A stretch of DNA of 64,000 nt from contig OZ251233.1 in the NCBI GenBank assembly GCA_965240325.2, forward strand, positions 2,170,001-2,234,000. The letters run 5' to 3'. The DNA is from Rebecca billardiae RCC1528. Taxonomy: Eukaryota; Haptophyta. Numbering within the stretch: the stretch's first letter is position 1; each line of letters begins with the position of its first letter. Of the stretch, positions 1 to 8,994 are shown piece after piece. The notes under the pieces are model-generated. The model ran no database searches. It saw only the letters and a list, made by a program, of their open reading frames with translations, and was not told the origin of the DNA. The translations under genes were made by a program, and so were the position numbers.

Positions 1-2545
1 GCGGAGGCCGAGGCGAGCGCGAGGCACAGGGGCGCGCTGGAGGAGCAGCGCGTGCGCGCGGACATCGCGGAGGCGCGCGCGCGCGAGGCTGAGCGCGCGC
101 TCCGCGCGCTCGAGGCCACTGCAACCCGCCCTGCGCCGCCGCACACGCAGCGGCGCAGGGTGGGCTCGGCGCGCGCGCGCCAAGCGGCCGCGGCCGACGA
201 CGGCGGGCCCGGCGGGGCGGCATGCGCGCTCGCGCTGGCGGCCGCGCTCGCCGCGGCGTGCGCCACGGCGCGTGCCGCCACGGCCGCGATCGGCCGCCGC
301 CCCGCGCCGCCGATGCGCGCCGCACCGCCCGCGCCGCGCGCGCGCTGCGTGCGCGACGCTCGCTCCGGCTCAGACTGTGTGCTGGCCGGCACAGCAGACG
401 CGGCGGTGGGCACTGCGCACGCGGCGGCGGCCGGCGGCGCCGAGGCGGCGGCGGCGGCGGCGATCGCGGCGGCGGGGATGCGCCTCGTCGCGCGCACGCA
501 CCGGCGTGCGCTCGCGCGTCGCGCGCGCGACCAAGCCGCGTCCGCCATCGCCAGCGCCGCGCTGCGTCTCGTCGCGCGCCGGCAGCGCCACGTGCTGGCG
601 CGCGCGCGCGCGGACGCGGCCGCGGCGCGCGCGGAGGTGGACGCGGCGCTGGCGGACGCGGCGCTGGCGCGTGCGCGCGCGCTCGGCGCAGACGACGGTG
701 CGAGCCGCGAGCTCGCGAGCTGCGCGTCCGACGCGGACGACCTCTCGTCCTCCTCCGCCGACGAGGCCGCGCGCTCGCCCGCCTCCGCGGCCGCGCGCTC
801 GCCAGCCGCCGCGGCCGCGCGCCGGCTGCCGTGCTCGCCCGACGGCGCCCAGCTGGTGCGCGCGCCCGCGGCGCTTGCGATGCTCGAGCGCGCGCGGGCG
901 CGCGAGCGCGCCGCGCGGCGCACGTGCCGGCTGCACGCGTGGCGCCTCTCCGCGAGCAAGGCCACCTCGGGCCGCGCGCTCGTGCGCATGTACGGCCAAC
1001 TCTCCGACGCTCGCGTGCACGCGGAGCTGATTGAGGCGGCTGTCAACGTCGCCACGGCGAGCGCTCGGCCGGGCACGCACGCGCCCGCGCCCACGCTCGC
1101 GAGTGGCAGCGCGCCGCCGTCGCTGCCCGCCTCGACGCATGCCTCGCCGCCGCCCGTGGCGGCTCCAAGCCCGCCCGCCGCCGACACCGGGCAGCACGGC
1201 GCGCCCACGGCTGGCGGCGCCGCCGACGGCGCAGACGGTCGCGCGTGCTGCTGCGCTCGGCCGCACGCCACGGCGGCGGGCGCGGCGGCGGCGCTGCGCA
1301 TTGTCGCGAGCGGGCTGGAGGCGTGCGACGAGGCCAGCCCGCTCAGCGACGCGGCGCTCTCCGCCGACGCGCCGCACGCGCCGCCGGCCGTGCTGCGCGC
1401 AGGCCGCGCGGCCGCGCTGCGCTGCGGCAGCAGCGGCAGCTCAGTCGGAATCGTCACGGCCGCGCCCTCGCCGCTGTCGGACGCGTGGCCCCTTGAGGGG
1501 CAGGAGGAGGCGGGCGGCGAGGAGGCGACGGGCGCGCTGCTGCTGCAGCCGTCATCGCAGCCGCCGTCGCGGCGCGCGCTCACGCCGGTGCGCGCGCGCG
1601 CCTCCCACGCCCGTTGGCGCTCTACCCCTGCGCCCGCGCGCGCCCGCGCCCGCGCGCGCGCCGCCCTGCGCTGCCCTGCGCTGCTCGCCCGGCTCAGCCC
1701 TCGGCCCGTGCCCGGCGCGCGCGCGCTCCGCGCCGCCGCCTGCCCGCGCGCCGCAGGAGCCGTGGGGCGCCCTCGTCTACCTCTCCTCGCCCTCCGCTGG
1801 CTCGGAGCAGGACGCCCCGTCCGGCTGCTCCCCTGGCGGCTGGGAGATGACGGCCTGGGCGGAGATGGGCGCGGCGGGCCCCGGCGCGCGGGGCGGCGAG
1901 TGGTCGTACGAGGGGCAGCCCGGCGCCGTGGCGTGGTCGAGCGTGCTCGCGCGTACGGACGCGCTGAGCAGCAGCCTCGCGGCCGCGGCCACGCGCGCTG
2001 TCGGCGCGGCCGAGCTCATGGCGCCTGGCTGGGCGGCCACGGAGCCCGCGCGGCCGGGCGCGCAAGGGAGCGCGCAGGCCGCGCATGCGCCCGCGCCGCC
2101 GTCCGCCGAGCCGTGCGACGAGCCAGCCGCGCCAGCCGCGCCATCGCTGGCGGAGGCGCGCGCACCGGCGACCCAGCTCGCCGCACAGGCGCCGGAGGAG
2201 TCTGCGCCGCGCCACGTGGTCGTGGTCGCCCACCCCGCGGCGGCCCCGCCTCCGCAGCAGCCGACCACCGTGTCCGCCGTGACTGGTCCGCGCGCAGGTG
2301 CGGGCCAGCGCGTCGTGCCACTGTGCCCGGAGCTGCCCGGAGGCAAGGGCGCGGGCGCACCGCTTACGCAGCCCGGGCATGCACGTCGGGCGATGCGCGT
2401 GGCCAATCGCTCGTGCTCGCCGGTCAAAAAGGGCGCGCGGCGCATGCGGCGCGGCGCCTCCATGGACGACCTCAAGTCGAAGGCCGCCGCCGCGGGCGCG
2501 GCGGCGCGCAGCTCGAGTCCCACGACGAGCAGCATCACGCACTGA
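1..2545 (+). CDS. Ala-rich coiled-coil protein, 5'-truncated, one intron
   Basis: The reading frame is open to the left edge, so the start codon lies outside the window. Exon 1 (to 1587) encodes an Ala/Arg/Glu-rich, probably helical or coiled-coil region followed by Ser/Pro/Ala-rich low complexity. At 1588 the frame becomes Arg-rich and nonsensical, while another frame becomes sensible from 1757. A GT at 1588 and a pyrimidine-rich CCGCAG ending at 1756 define a 169 bp phase-0 intron joining the two frames cleanly. Exon 2 ends at 2545 with a basic tail (SPVKKGARRMRRGASMDDLK) that resembles a phospho-regulated or cytoskeletal tail. No enzymatic domain is recognised and no function is proposed. 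The intron is well supported; the product name is not. Confidence 0.6.
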
Positions 2546-2899
2546 TGCAGCCATCATCCTAGTGATTGATATGCATGATTACGTAACGACTATCTATAGT
2601 GAATGATGATGTAACGTACGACTCGGACTCAACAGGGCACAGGCGGTCCCATCCGAGGGCGAGGGCATCATCGGTGATCGGGCATGGCAACTTCTGCCCA
2701 ACTTCATGAACTGATGATGAACTTCGTCTTCTTCTGGTGGCTCGGCCGGCCATCCCGATTCCCGCCGCATGATGAGGATGAGATGACAGCCTGAGCCGGT
2801 CATGATCGCGCAGGCCTGCAGGAGTGTGTTGCCTCCTGGCTCCCGATTCCCGAAAGTCGCGTCCACCCGGCTTGCCAAATTGCCGGGCTCGGGGCTGAT
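2546..2899. other. intergenic spacer, no supported gene
   Basis: This 354 bp stretch is clearly less GC-rich than the flanking genes. It contains short overlapping frames on both strands but nothing that looks coding. It should hold the 3' end of the Ala-rich gene and the promoter of the next gene. Confidence 0.5.
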
Positions 2900-5527
2900 A
2901 TGGCGGGAAGGGCCACGAGCCCTCGTGCCCTCGCGGCCGCGCTCATTGCGGTGGCGGCGGGCATTCTGCCCAAGTGCGCGCACGCGTCGGCCTTGGATGG
3001 GCGCACACTCGTGTGTGTCTTCGGGGACAACTCCACCGAGCTTTTCCTCTTCCACACGGGAGCTCACGTGAGCCGCGCCGTCATCTTTGGCAGCGGCGCG
3101 GTCGTGTACACGCCTGGCGAGCATGCGAACCTGCGCGAGTGCAGCGTCCTCCTCGGCTCGGAAGCGGCGCTTCCGGAGGCCGCGCGCGGACGCCGCGATG
3201 CGTCTGTGGGGGGCTCGCATCGGGTCCCCGTCGTGCACATCGAGCACGTGCCGACCGAGGCCGGCGGTGAGGCTTGCGCACGGTCAGACGGGCTTGTCAG
3301 CATGAGCACGTGGTCGCCGCCCGACGTGGCGGCTCGGCTGGTCAAGATGTGGATGCGTCATGATAAGGAGACTACTGGTGGCGACAGACGGCGGCTCGCG
3401 GGCGTACCGGCCGGCCCCGGCGCAGGATTCGCGTACATCACCTCCATGGATGCAGCCGCCGAGCCGCCACACATGCGCCCCCTCGTGCTCGCAGCGCACG
3501 ACGTCTCGGCAGTGGTCCTCGCCCCTGTTGCACGCGCTCTCGGCTGCGGCGGGCTGGTCCATATGCCCGATGGCGCGCTGGGCTGTGCAAGAGAGGAGAG
3601 GCACAACCCGACATCAGCTCTCGCAGCATCTGTCGTGCAGCTGCGGGCTGCACAGCCAGACGACCTTACCATTGCTGCAGAGGGAGCGCCCATCCGGCTC
3701 GGCGCTCCTACCAACACCACGCGTGACGAGGTCGAGGTGCAGCCAAGCGAGCTTTTGGCCACCTTCACGGTTGTCAACGTGAGCTCGCCCGGCGCAAGCG
3801 CGCGGCTGCTCGCGGCGGTCGAGGCGGCTTCCATCCCAGTCGTCTTCGGTGCTGACTCGCTTCACGGCGCTGTGCAGACGTGTGCAGCACGCCTTGCAGC
3901 ATCAGCCGCGTGGGCCCGAGCAGCGCTCGTCGCTGATGACAGCCTTGCAGGGGCGCTGCCTCAGCTGGGCGCGCTGCTCGCGCCTCAGCTCGATGCGCGG
4001 ATGGAGCTGGCACGACAGATGGCGAGAGCGCGTGGCTGGTACTCGAAGCTGATGGGGAGCGTGACGCGTGATGTCGAGCACGCGCTCATTGCGCTCGGAG
4101 GCGAGGCAGTGTCCAAGGGCTGGGGGCAGGGATCTGGCCGGGCGTCCGGCGCGGGCGCAGACGGTGACGAGAAGCCGCCAACGTGCGAAGTCGGCGCAGA
4201 GCGCGTCCGCCTGAGCGCCGAGGGTGGCGAGACCATCCCCGCATGGGTCACTCTGACTCACGCGAGCAAGTGTGCTTCAGGGCTGGCCGATGCGTGGAAT
4301 GGTGAGCTACGCCCACCAGCACAGCAGAGTCCCCGAGCTGACGAGGGGCTCGATGGGAGTTTCGGCATTCGCAAGCTGCCACCGATCGTCGTCATCTACG
4401 GGCTAGGCACGACGGCCACACGCTCGGCGTTCGAGACCATCTGCAGGGGCGGTGCGTCCGCGTTTCACTGGGACTCAACGTGCAACGTGGAGAGGCCAGG
4501 AGCAGACACTCACAGGGCAGCGCGCATGCGCCGCATCAGGCAGGCCCGACGCTCGGAGGTCGCCAACTGGAAGAAGTCCTCGACGGGCATTGCGCAGCTG
4601 TCCTTCGATGATCTGCACAGCTGCATGCGCTGCTCCGCGCGGCGCAGGTCGGAGACGACGGCTGCTGGGCAGGGCCAGCATGGTGGCTGTGACGCAGAGG
4701 GGAAGGTGGCCAACTGCACGGCTGGGCAGTGGGGCGCTCGGCTGCGTGCGCGACTCGCCGGCGCGTTCGACTGGCAGGAGCAAGGCCTGGTGGTGCTCAG
4801 CGGCACGCCGTTCCCCTCGCTGCTGCCTGCGGAGATTCTGGCACTGGCGCCGCCCGAGCGCGGCGTGCTACTGGTCAACACGCTGAGGCCTGCTGAAGAC
4901 TGGGCGCTCTCGCGCGCGTGGCGCCACAACGAGGAGCTCTGCACGCGCGGGCGCACGTACACGCCTGCACTCTCCGCGAACGCCACGGAGGCGAGCGACC
5001 CCTCCGCCCTCTTCAAGCTCGGCGCCTGCCTCGACGGCGTGGATGAGGATGTGGCCGTGGGTACGCTCTTCAAGCTCGGCGCACCTGGCGTGACAAGCGT
5101 GCCGAGGGTCTTTGGAGGGCAGCACGCATCGCACGACGAGATGATGGCCGCCCAATGGCGCGATCATGTGCCGATGGGCGCGCATGAGCTCAAGCTCGAG
5201 TTTGCACATCGCAACGCGCAGGTGCGGGCCCTGGCGGCCGACGCGCAGGCCATGGCGCGCACACAAGGAAGATGGCTGGGTTACTGGGAGCTCTGTGCCT
5301 GGGACGATGCGCCTGGCGGCGACGTGCCTCTGCAGAACAAGCAGCCACCAGGGGAGCCGGACGGCAGGCCAGCGATACCCAACGATGACGGCGCTGCCAG
5401 CCGTGCGTCGAGCGTCTACCGAGGTGGCTGCTCGTTCGAGCACTCGTTGGACACGCTCAGCAGGCAGGTGAGCAAGCTGGCTCTGGAGGCACCCCCCAGG
5501 GCAAGAGTCGTGCGTGGAGGTGCGTAA
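2900..5527 (+). CDS. secreted GT47-like / sulfotransferase-like fusion protein
   Basis: 875 aa, single exon. The N-terminus (about residues 1-31) is a signal peptide or anchor: a basic start, an ALAAALIAVAAGIL core and an Ala-x-Ala-like cleavage region. Around residues 290-400 it resembles the C-terminal part of exostosin (GT47) enzymes: a 'small residue-RLLAAVEAASIPVVFG' segment, then a 'WARAALVADDSL' strand-helix and an R-x-W-Y-x-K-L helix. From about residue 490 a new domain begins with PPIVVIYGLGTTATRSAFE, which resembles the 5'-phosphosulfate loop of sulfotransferases, and LLVNTLRPAEDWALSRAWRH, which resembles the 3'-phosphate strand-helix. Several Cys and N-glycosylation sequons fit a lumenal or secreted location. 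Inference: it may polymerise or sulfate an extracellular glycan. Both domain calls rest on motif likeness only and could be wrong. Confidence 0.5.
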   Translation: MAGRATSPRALAAALIAVAAGILPKCAHASALDGRTLVCVFGDNSTELFLFHTGAHVSRAVIFGSGAVVYTPGEHANLRECSVLLGSEAALPEAARGRRDASVGGSHRVPVVHIEHVPTEAGGEACARSDGLVSMSTWSPPDVAARLVKMWMRHDKETTGGDRRRLAGVPAGPGAGFAYITSMDAAAEPPHMRPLVLAAHDVSAVVLAPVARALGCGGLVHMPDGALGCAREERHNPTSALAASVVQLRAAQPDDLTIAAEGAPIRLGAPTNTTRDEVEVQPSELLATFTVVNVSSPGASARLLAAVEAASIPVVFGADSLHGAVQTCAARLAASAAWARAALVADDSLAGALPQLGALLAPQLDARMELARQMARARGWYSKLMGSVTRDVEHALIALGGEAVSKGWGQGSGRASGAGADGDEKPPTCEVGAERVRLSAEGGETIPAWVTLTHASKCASGLADAWNGELRPPAQQSPRADEGLDGSFGIRKLPPIVVIYGLGTTATRSAFETICRGGASAFHWDSTCNVERPGADTHRAARMRRIRQARRSEVANWKKSSTGIAQLSFDDLHSCMRCSARRRSETTAAGQGQHGGCDAEGKVANCTAGQWGARLRARLAGAFDWQEQGLVVLSGTPFPSLLPAEILALAPPERGVLLVNTLRPAEDWALSRAWRHNEELCTRGRTYTPALSANATEASDPSALFKLGACLDGVDEDVAVGTLFKLGAPGVTSVPRVFGGQHASHDEMMAAQWRDHVPMGAHELKLEFAHRNAQVRALAADAQAMARTQGRWLGYWELCAWDDAPGGDVPLQNKQPPGEPDGRPAIPNDDGAASRASSVYRGGCSFEHSLDTLSRQVSKLALEAPPRARVVRGGA

Positions 5528-7211
5528 CCAGAGTGCCCCCTGACTGAATCACGACTACTCAATCACTCGATCAATGAGTGCCGCCCGCAGCGGGCTCCGT
5601 CCGGGCCACTGGGCCGCCGATGCAGTGACTGTGACCCAGAACGGCCCGGATCAGTGACGAGTTCTGACCGTACTGTCTACTTATAATAATATATATAAGC
5701 AATAAGCAGCTATCATCGTAAGGCAGTAGCACTAGTGAGAAGTCGCGTAGTCGTATACGAATAGTATATATAGTTATACAGGGCCGGCGGCTCTGCCAAC
5801 ATTAAACTGGATGATGGACACTTTGCTGATGGCCACTTTATTGGGCAGCAGCTCAGCGTGCGGCCTGTGGCTGCCTCGCGCGGGGTCAGGAGCGGCCAGC
5901 TCGGCTCGTGTAGTGCACTCCATCGGGGTCTATCTGCGACCGCACATAGCCGGGCAGCCCGGCCGCGTTGAGCACGACCCCGCCTCTGGGTCATTCGGAC
6001 AGTCGGCACAAGGCTGGTAGTGAGGGGGGGGAGGCAGCAGTGTGGCTTCTGCTGCACATGTCTTTAGCCAGCGCAAGCCCGCTAAAGGCCGCCCAGATAT
6101 TAACGTGGCATGGTCGGTGACTATGCAACATGCGCTTGACAGCCCTGGGCGAGCCCGGGCGTAGCGCTACACCAGGAGCATATACGGCCCGATCGGTCCA
6201 GCCTACCAGTTGCACACCTCCGCTCTTGCACAGCTGCTGCACAGCCAGTCGATCGGCTCTGGTCGTGCAGCAACTTGGGCTACACTCGGCGCCACTACCC
6301 GCAGCGAAAGCTGGAGGCCCACCAGTGCGCACACCAACCCGCCCGCCGTCAAATGCAACCGTGCGCCACATACGAATTTCAGCATGCATGCCACAGTCAC
6401 TGACACTGGGGCTCAGTGGACCTGTTCAAAGCCAAACGCTAGTCGGTTGAGCTGTACACTCCAAGCCAGCCCTGGCCACACGCACAGCGCGCCGCTCGCT
6501 GCAACCACATCCTCAGATCCTGTCGTCATCCGAGGAGTAAGGTCTGTGGCGCTACTGTGAGCTTCTGGCCCATCATCTCATCGTCAGCAGCCGTAGTCCT
6601 ATATATAAGCAAAAATCATCAGCAGTGTCCGATCAATTCTATTCGTCAACTGTTGGGGACCCTGTACAATGATATGAGTGTCAGCACTATACCTCGAGAG
6701 ACGACAAGACGACAGAGCAGATCTATGGAGCGAGCGAGCGAGCGAGATCTGCTAGCAGCACTCAAGCAGCACATCGATATAGATTTTATTATTATTAATT
6801 ATAAGCAGAGAGTAGTCAAAGATCCATCATCGCCGCCGCCGCAATAAGGCTCTATCTCGCCCGGCGCCGGGGCGGGGGCGGCGCCGCCGCCGCGCGGGGC
6901 CCCGGGGCCCCGGGGCGGCCGCTGCTGTGGAGCCGGCCGAGCGAGTTGATTGACGCGCTGCTACTAGCTAATAGTGACTCGGTTGCCGCCCCGTGGACGG
7001 CAGAGTCGGAGTGCCGCGCGCATTATCATCACAGCGCGCAGATGACGTCGTAGTATATACGATCATCGATCATCAATATAGTAGAGTCGTAGCGCATAGT
7101 TATACCATCCGCACCTGATGAGACCGAGACAGTCACAGTGACGGTCCGACCCAGGGCCAGGCTGAGTAGCCTGTTCGGCACTCCGATTGCCGTTGAGCAG
7201 CCGCGATGCGC
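5528..7211. other. gene-poor spacer with microsatellite and GC palindrome
   Basis: I support no gene in this 1.7 kb. Short overlapping frames around 5.8-6.5 kb on both strands lack conserved features. Around 5680-5790 there are TATA-rich stretches. A GAGC-type simple repeat lies near 6727, and 6855-6925 is an extreme GC block with repeated GGGGCCCC palindromes. The 3' ends of the converging flanking genes must lie here. Confidence 0.4.
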
Positions 7212-8360
7212 TCATGCGAGCCCACTGGGCAGAGAAGCATAGCGGTTCGCGCAGCAGAATGCGCCATCGTCGCCGGCGTCGGCCCCATTAAACGCGCACT
7301 CGCACACAGTGCCGTCCGCGTGCAGCGCCCACAGCGCGTCCGTTCCTGCCATTGCGCTGGCCATGCCAGAGGCAGGCGCATCGAGCGCGATGACAGGGGC
7401 GGGCGCCGGCCCATCGGCAGCCCCGCTGCCAAACGCGAGCCGTCCGCCTGCCCGCGGGCGCAGCCCTACCGCCGAGTCCACCTCGTACAGAAAGAGGCGC
7501 GGCACGTCAGCAAGCGCGAGGACGAGCAGAGCCCGCGCTGGGTGCATGCACAGCGCAGTCACGCGCGGTCCTGCAGAGGCGCCGTCTGCGCTGGAGGCGG
7601 CGGGCGCTGCCGCTGCGTCGAGGGCGGGCGCGAAATCGGTCGCGGGCGTGCGCGTGCAGACGAGCTCGCCCGTCTCGCGCCGCCACGCGCGCACCGTGCC
7701 GTCGTCGGCCGCTGAGAAGAGCAGCGGTGCGTGCGTGCTGTCCGCGTGCGCGCTCGGCTCCAGCGCGAGCAGCCGAGGCGGCGCGGTGTGACCGAGGCAG
7801 AAGGCCTGGATCTCGAAGGCGTACGGCCAGTGCGCCACTCGGATGCGAAGGTCCTCATCCGCCGTGACCACCCGGTTGCCCTCGCGCGCGCGCATCAGCG
7901 CGGTGATCGTGCTCACGTGCCCCAGCACGAGCGAGCGCTCGTGCGCCGCCTCGCGCTCCGCCTCCTCGGATGCCGGCGCGGCCGCGGCCGCAGCGGGGCC
8001 GTGGAGCACGCAGACGTCGCCAAACTTGTCGGCGTACACGACGGAGGTGCCATCAAACACGATCGCCGCGATCCGCTTCGTGACCGTCCGGCTCCACAGC
8101 GGCGCCCGCGCCCGCGCGTCCCAAACGGTGAGCGTCTTGCCATTCGCGCTCGCGACGCGTGTGCCCGTCGCGTCGAGTGCGACGGCGGTGACCTCGCTGT
8201 CGACGCTGCCGAGCGTGGTGGCGACGTCAGAGCTCGACGCGCTCGACCAGGCGCGCACGTCGTTGCCCACGCCGAGCGCCGCGACGCAGCCGCCGTCGGT
8301 CGCGAGCAACGCGCCCGTCGCGAGGGAGGCCGCCATCGCTGCCCACGTGGCGGGTACCAA
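7212..8360 (-). CDS. TRM82/WDR4: tRNA (guanine-N7)-methyltransferase non-catalytic WD40 subunit
   Basis: 382 aa, single exon, close to the size of human WDR4. It is a WD40 propeller with the family's diagnostic strings: YADKFGDVCVLHG (about residue 108), LVLGHVSTITAL (about 142), VVTADEDLRIRVAHWP (about 163) and IQAFCLGHT (about 183). These match the TRM82/WDR4 core that docks the catalytic METTL1/TRM8 partner to make m7G46 in the tRNA variable loop. Further blades follow (LLFSAADDGTVRAWRRETG). Two in-frame Met codons (8360, 8336) are possible starts; the second, just before ASLATGALLATDGG, may be the true one. An LTR retrotransposon in the same orientation ends at 8402, only 41 bp upstream of the first Met. 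Confidence 0.88.
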   Translation of the reverse strand: MVPATWAAMAASLATGALLATDGGCVAALGVGNDVRAWSSASSSDVATTLGSVDSEVTAVALDATGTRVASANGKTLTVWDARARAPLWSRTVTKRIAAIVFDGTSVVYADKFGDVCVLHGPAAAAAAPASEEAEREAAHERSLVLGHVSTITALMRAREGNRVVTADEDLRIRVAHWPYAFEIQAFCLGHTAPPRLLALEPSAHADSTHAPLLFSAADDGTVRAWRRETGELVCTRTPATDFAPALDAAAAPAASSADGASAGPRVTALCMHPARALLVLALADVPRLFLYEVDSAVGLRPRAGGRLAFGSGAADGPAPAPVIALDAPASGMASAMAGTDALWALHADGTVCECAFNGADAGDDGAFCCANRYASLPSGLA

Positions 8361-8396
8361 ACCCGCCCGCCCGGCGCGGCCCCCGCCGGTTGCTCA

Positions 8397-8401
8397 TCGA
8401 G
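8397..8401. repeat. target-site duplication TCGAG, left copy
   Basis: TCGAG immediately precedes the TGTC start of the left LTR and is repeated directly after the right LTR at 11977-11981. Five base pairs is the usual duplication for Ty1/Copia integration. Confidence 0.9.
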
Positions 8402-8728
8402 TGTCAAAGGGTGAAGAGAGCGACAGGGCCGTGAGGCCCGAGAGCGTGACGAGGGGGGCGAGGATGCCCCGAGAGACGGAGGTTCGACTGATGCAATGCG
8501 AAGCGGTATGAACTGAACGAGCCGGTCACTAGGGGGGCATCCGACAGTCCTAGGACCGTGTAGGAGGCACTGATAGCCATCAACGGGTAAGTCGTGAAAT
8601 GAACCATGACGGGAGTAAGTGTGATGCCGACCTGATAATGAGAGTCGGCGTATGTGGTGTCCAGTGACGGTTGGTGATCCGGGTGTGTACGCACAGGAGA
8701 GCGAGTCCGGTAACGTTGGATCTTGACA
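8402..8728 (-). repeat. 3' LTR of the Copia element
   Basis: 327 bp, identical as far as I can compare with the copy at 11650-11976. The TGTCAA...TTGACA ends are 6 bp inverted repeats. In the element's orientation this is the 3' LTR, and it lies 41 bp upstream of the WDR4 start on the same strand, so its promoter could drive WDR4. Confidence 0.95.
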
Positions 8729-8741
8729 CCCCCACCCAATC
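8729..8741 (-). promoter_or_regulatory. polypurine tract of the Copia element
   Basis: On the minus strand GATTGGGTGGGGG directly abuts the 3' LTR. This is the expected position and composition of the plus-strand primer used in reverse transcription, although the tract is interrupted by T residues. Confidence 0.7.
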
Positions 8742-8994
8742 GCAGCGGTGGTCGTACGAAACCTGGTCGACCCGAAGGGACTGGGTGTAGACACGTGACC
8801 GTCGTGTGATTGTAGATGATGCGATGTTGCCGTATGGGATGCATGCGTCGGAGCGGTTGTCCGAGTAGACGATGTAGAAGTCGGGCGAGTCGGTGCCGGC
8901 AGCGTCTCCGTTCAGAAGAGACAGCGCGAGGTCAATGTGCGTCCGACGAGCGGCGACCGATGTAGCACTGGGACTTCGTGTGTGCGGCGAGGCT

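Noticed and set aside
222-2606. Many alternative long frames on both strands over the first gene
   Set aside because: Extreme GC makes all six frames open. They are Arg/Pro-rich mirror frames of the spliced Ala-rich gene.
6855-6925. GC palindrome as a terminator
   Set aside because: Repeated GGGGCCCC simple sequence in a eukaryotic spacer; no reason to assign terminator function.
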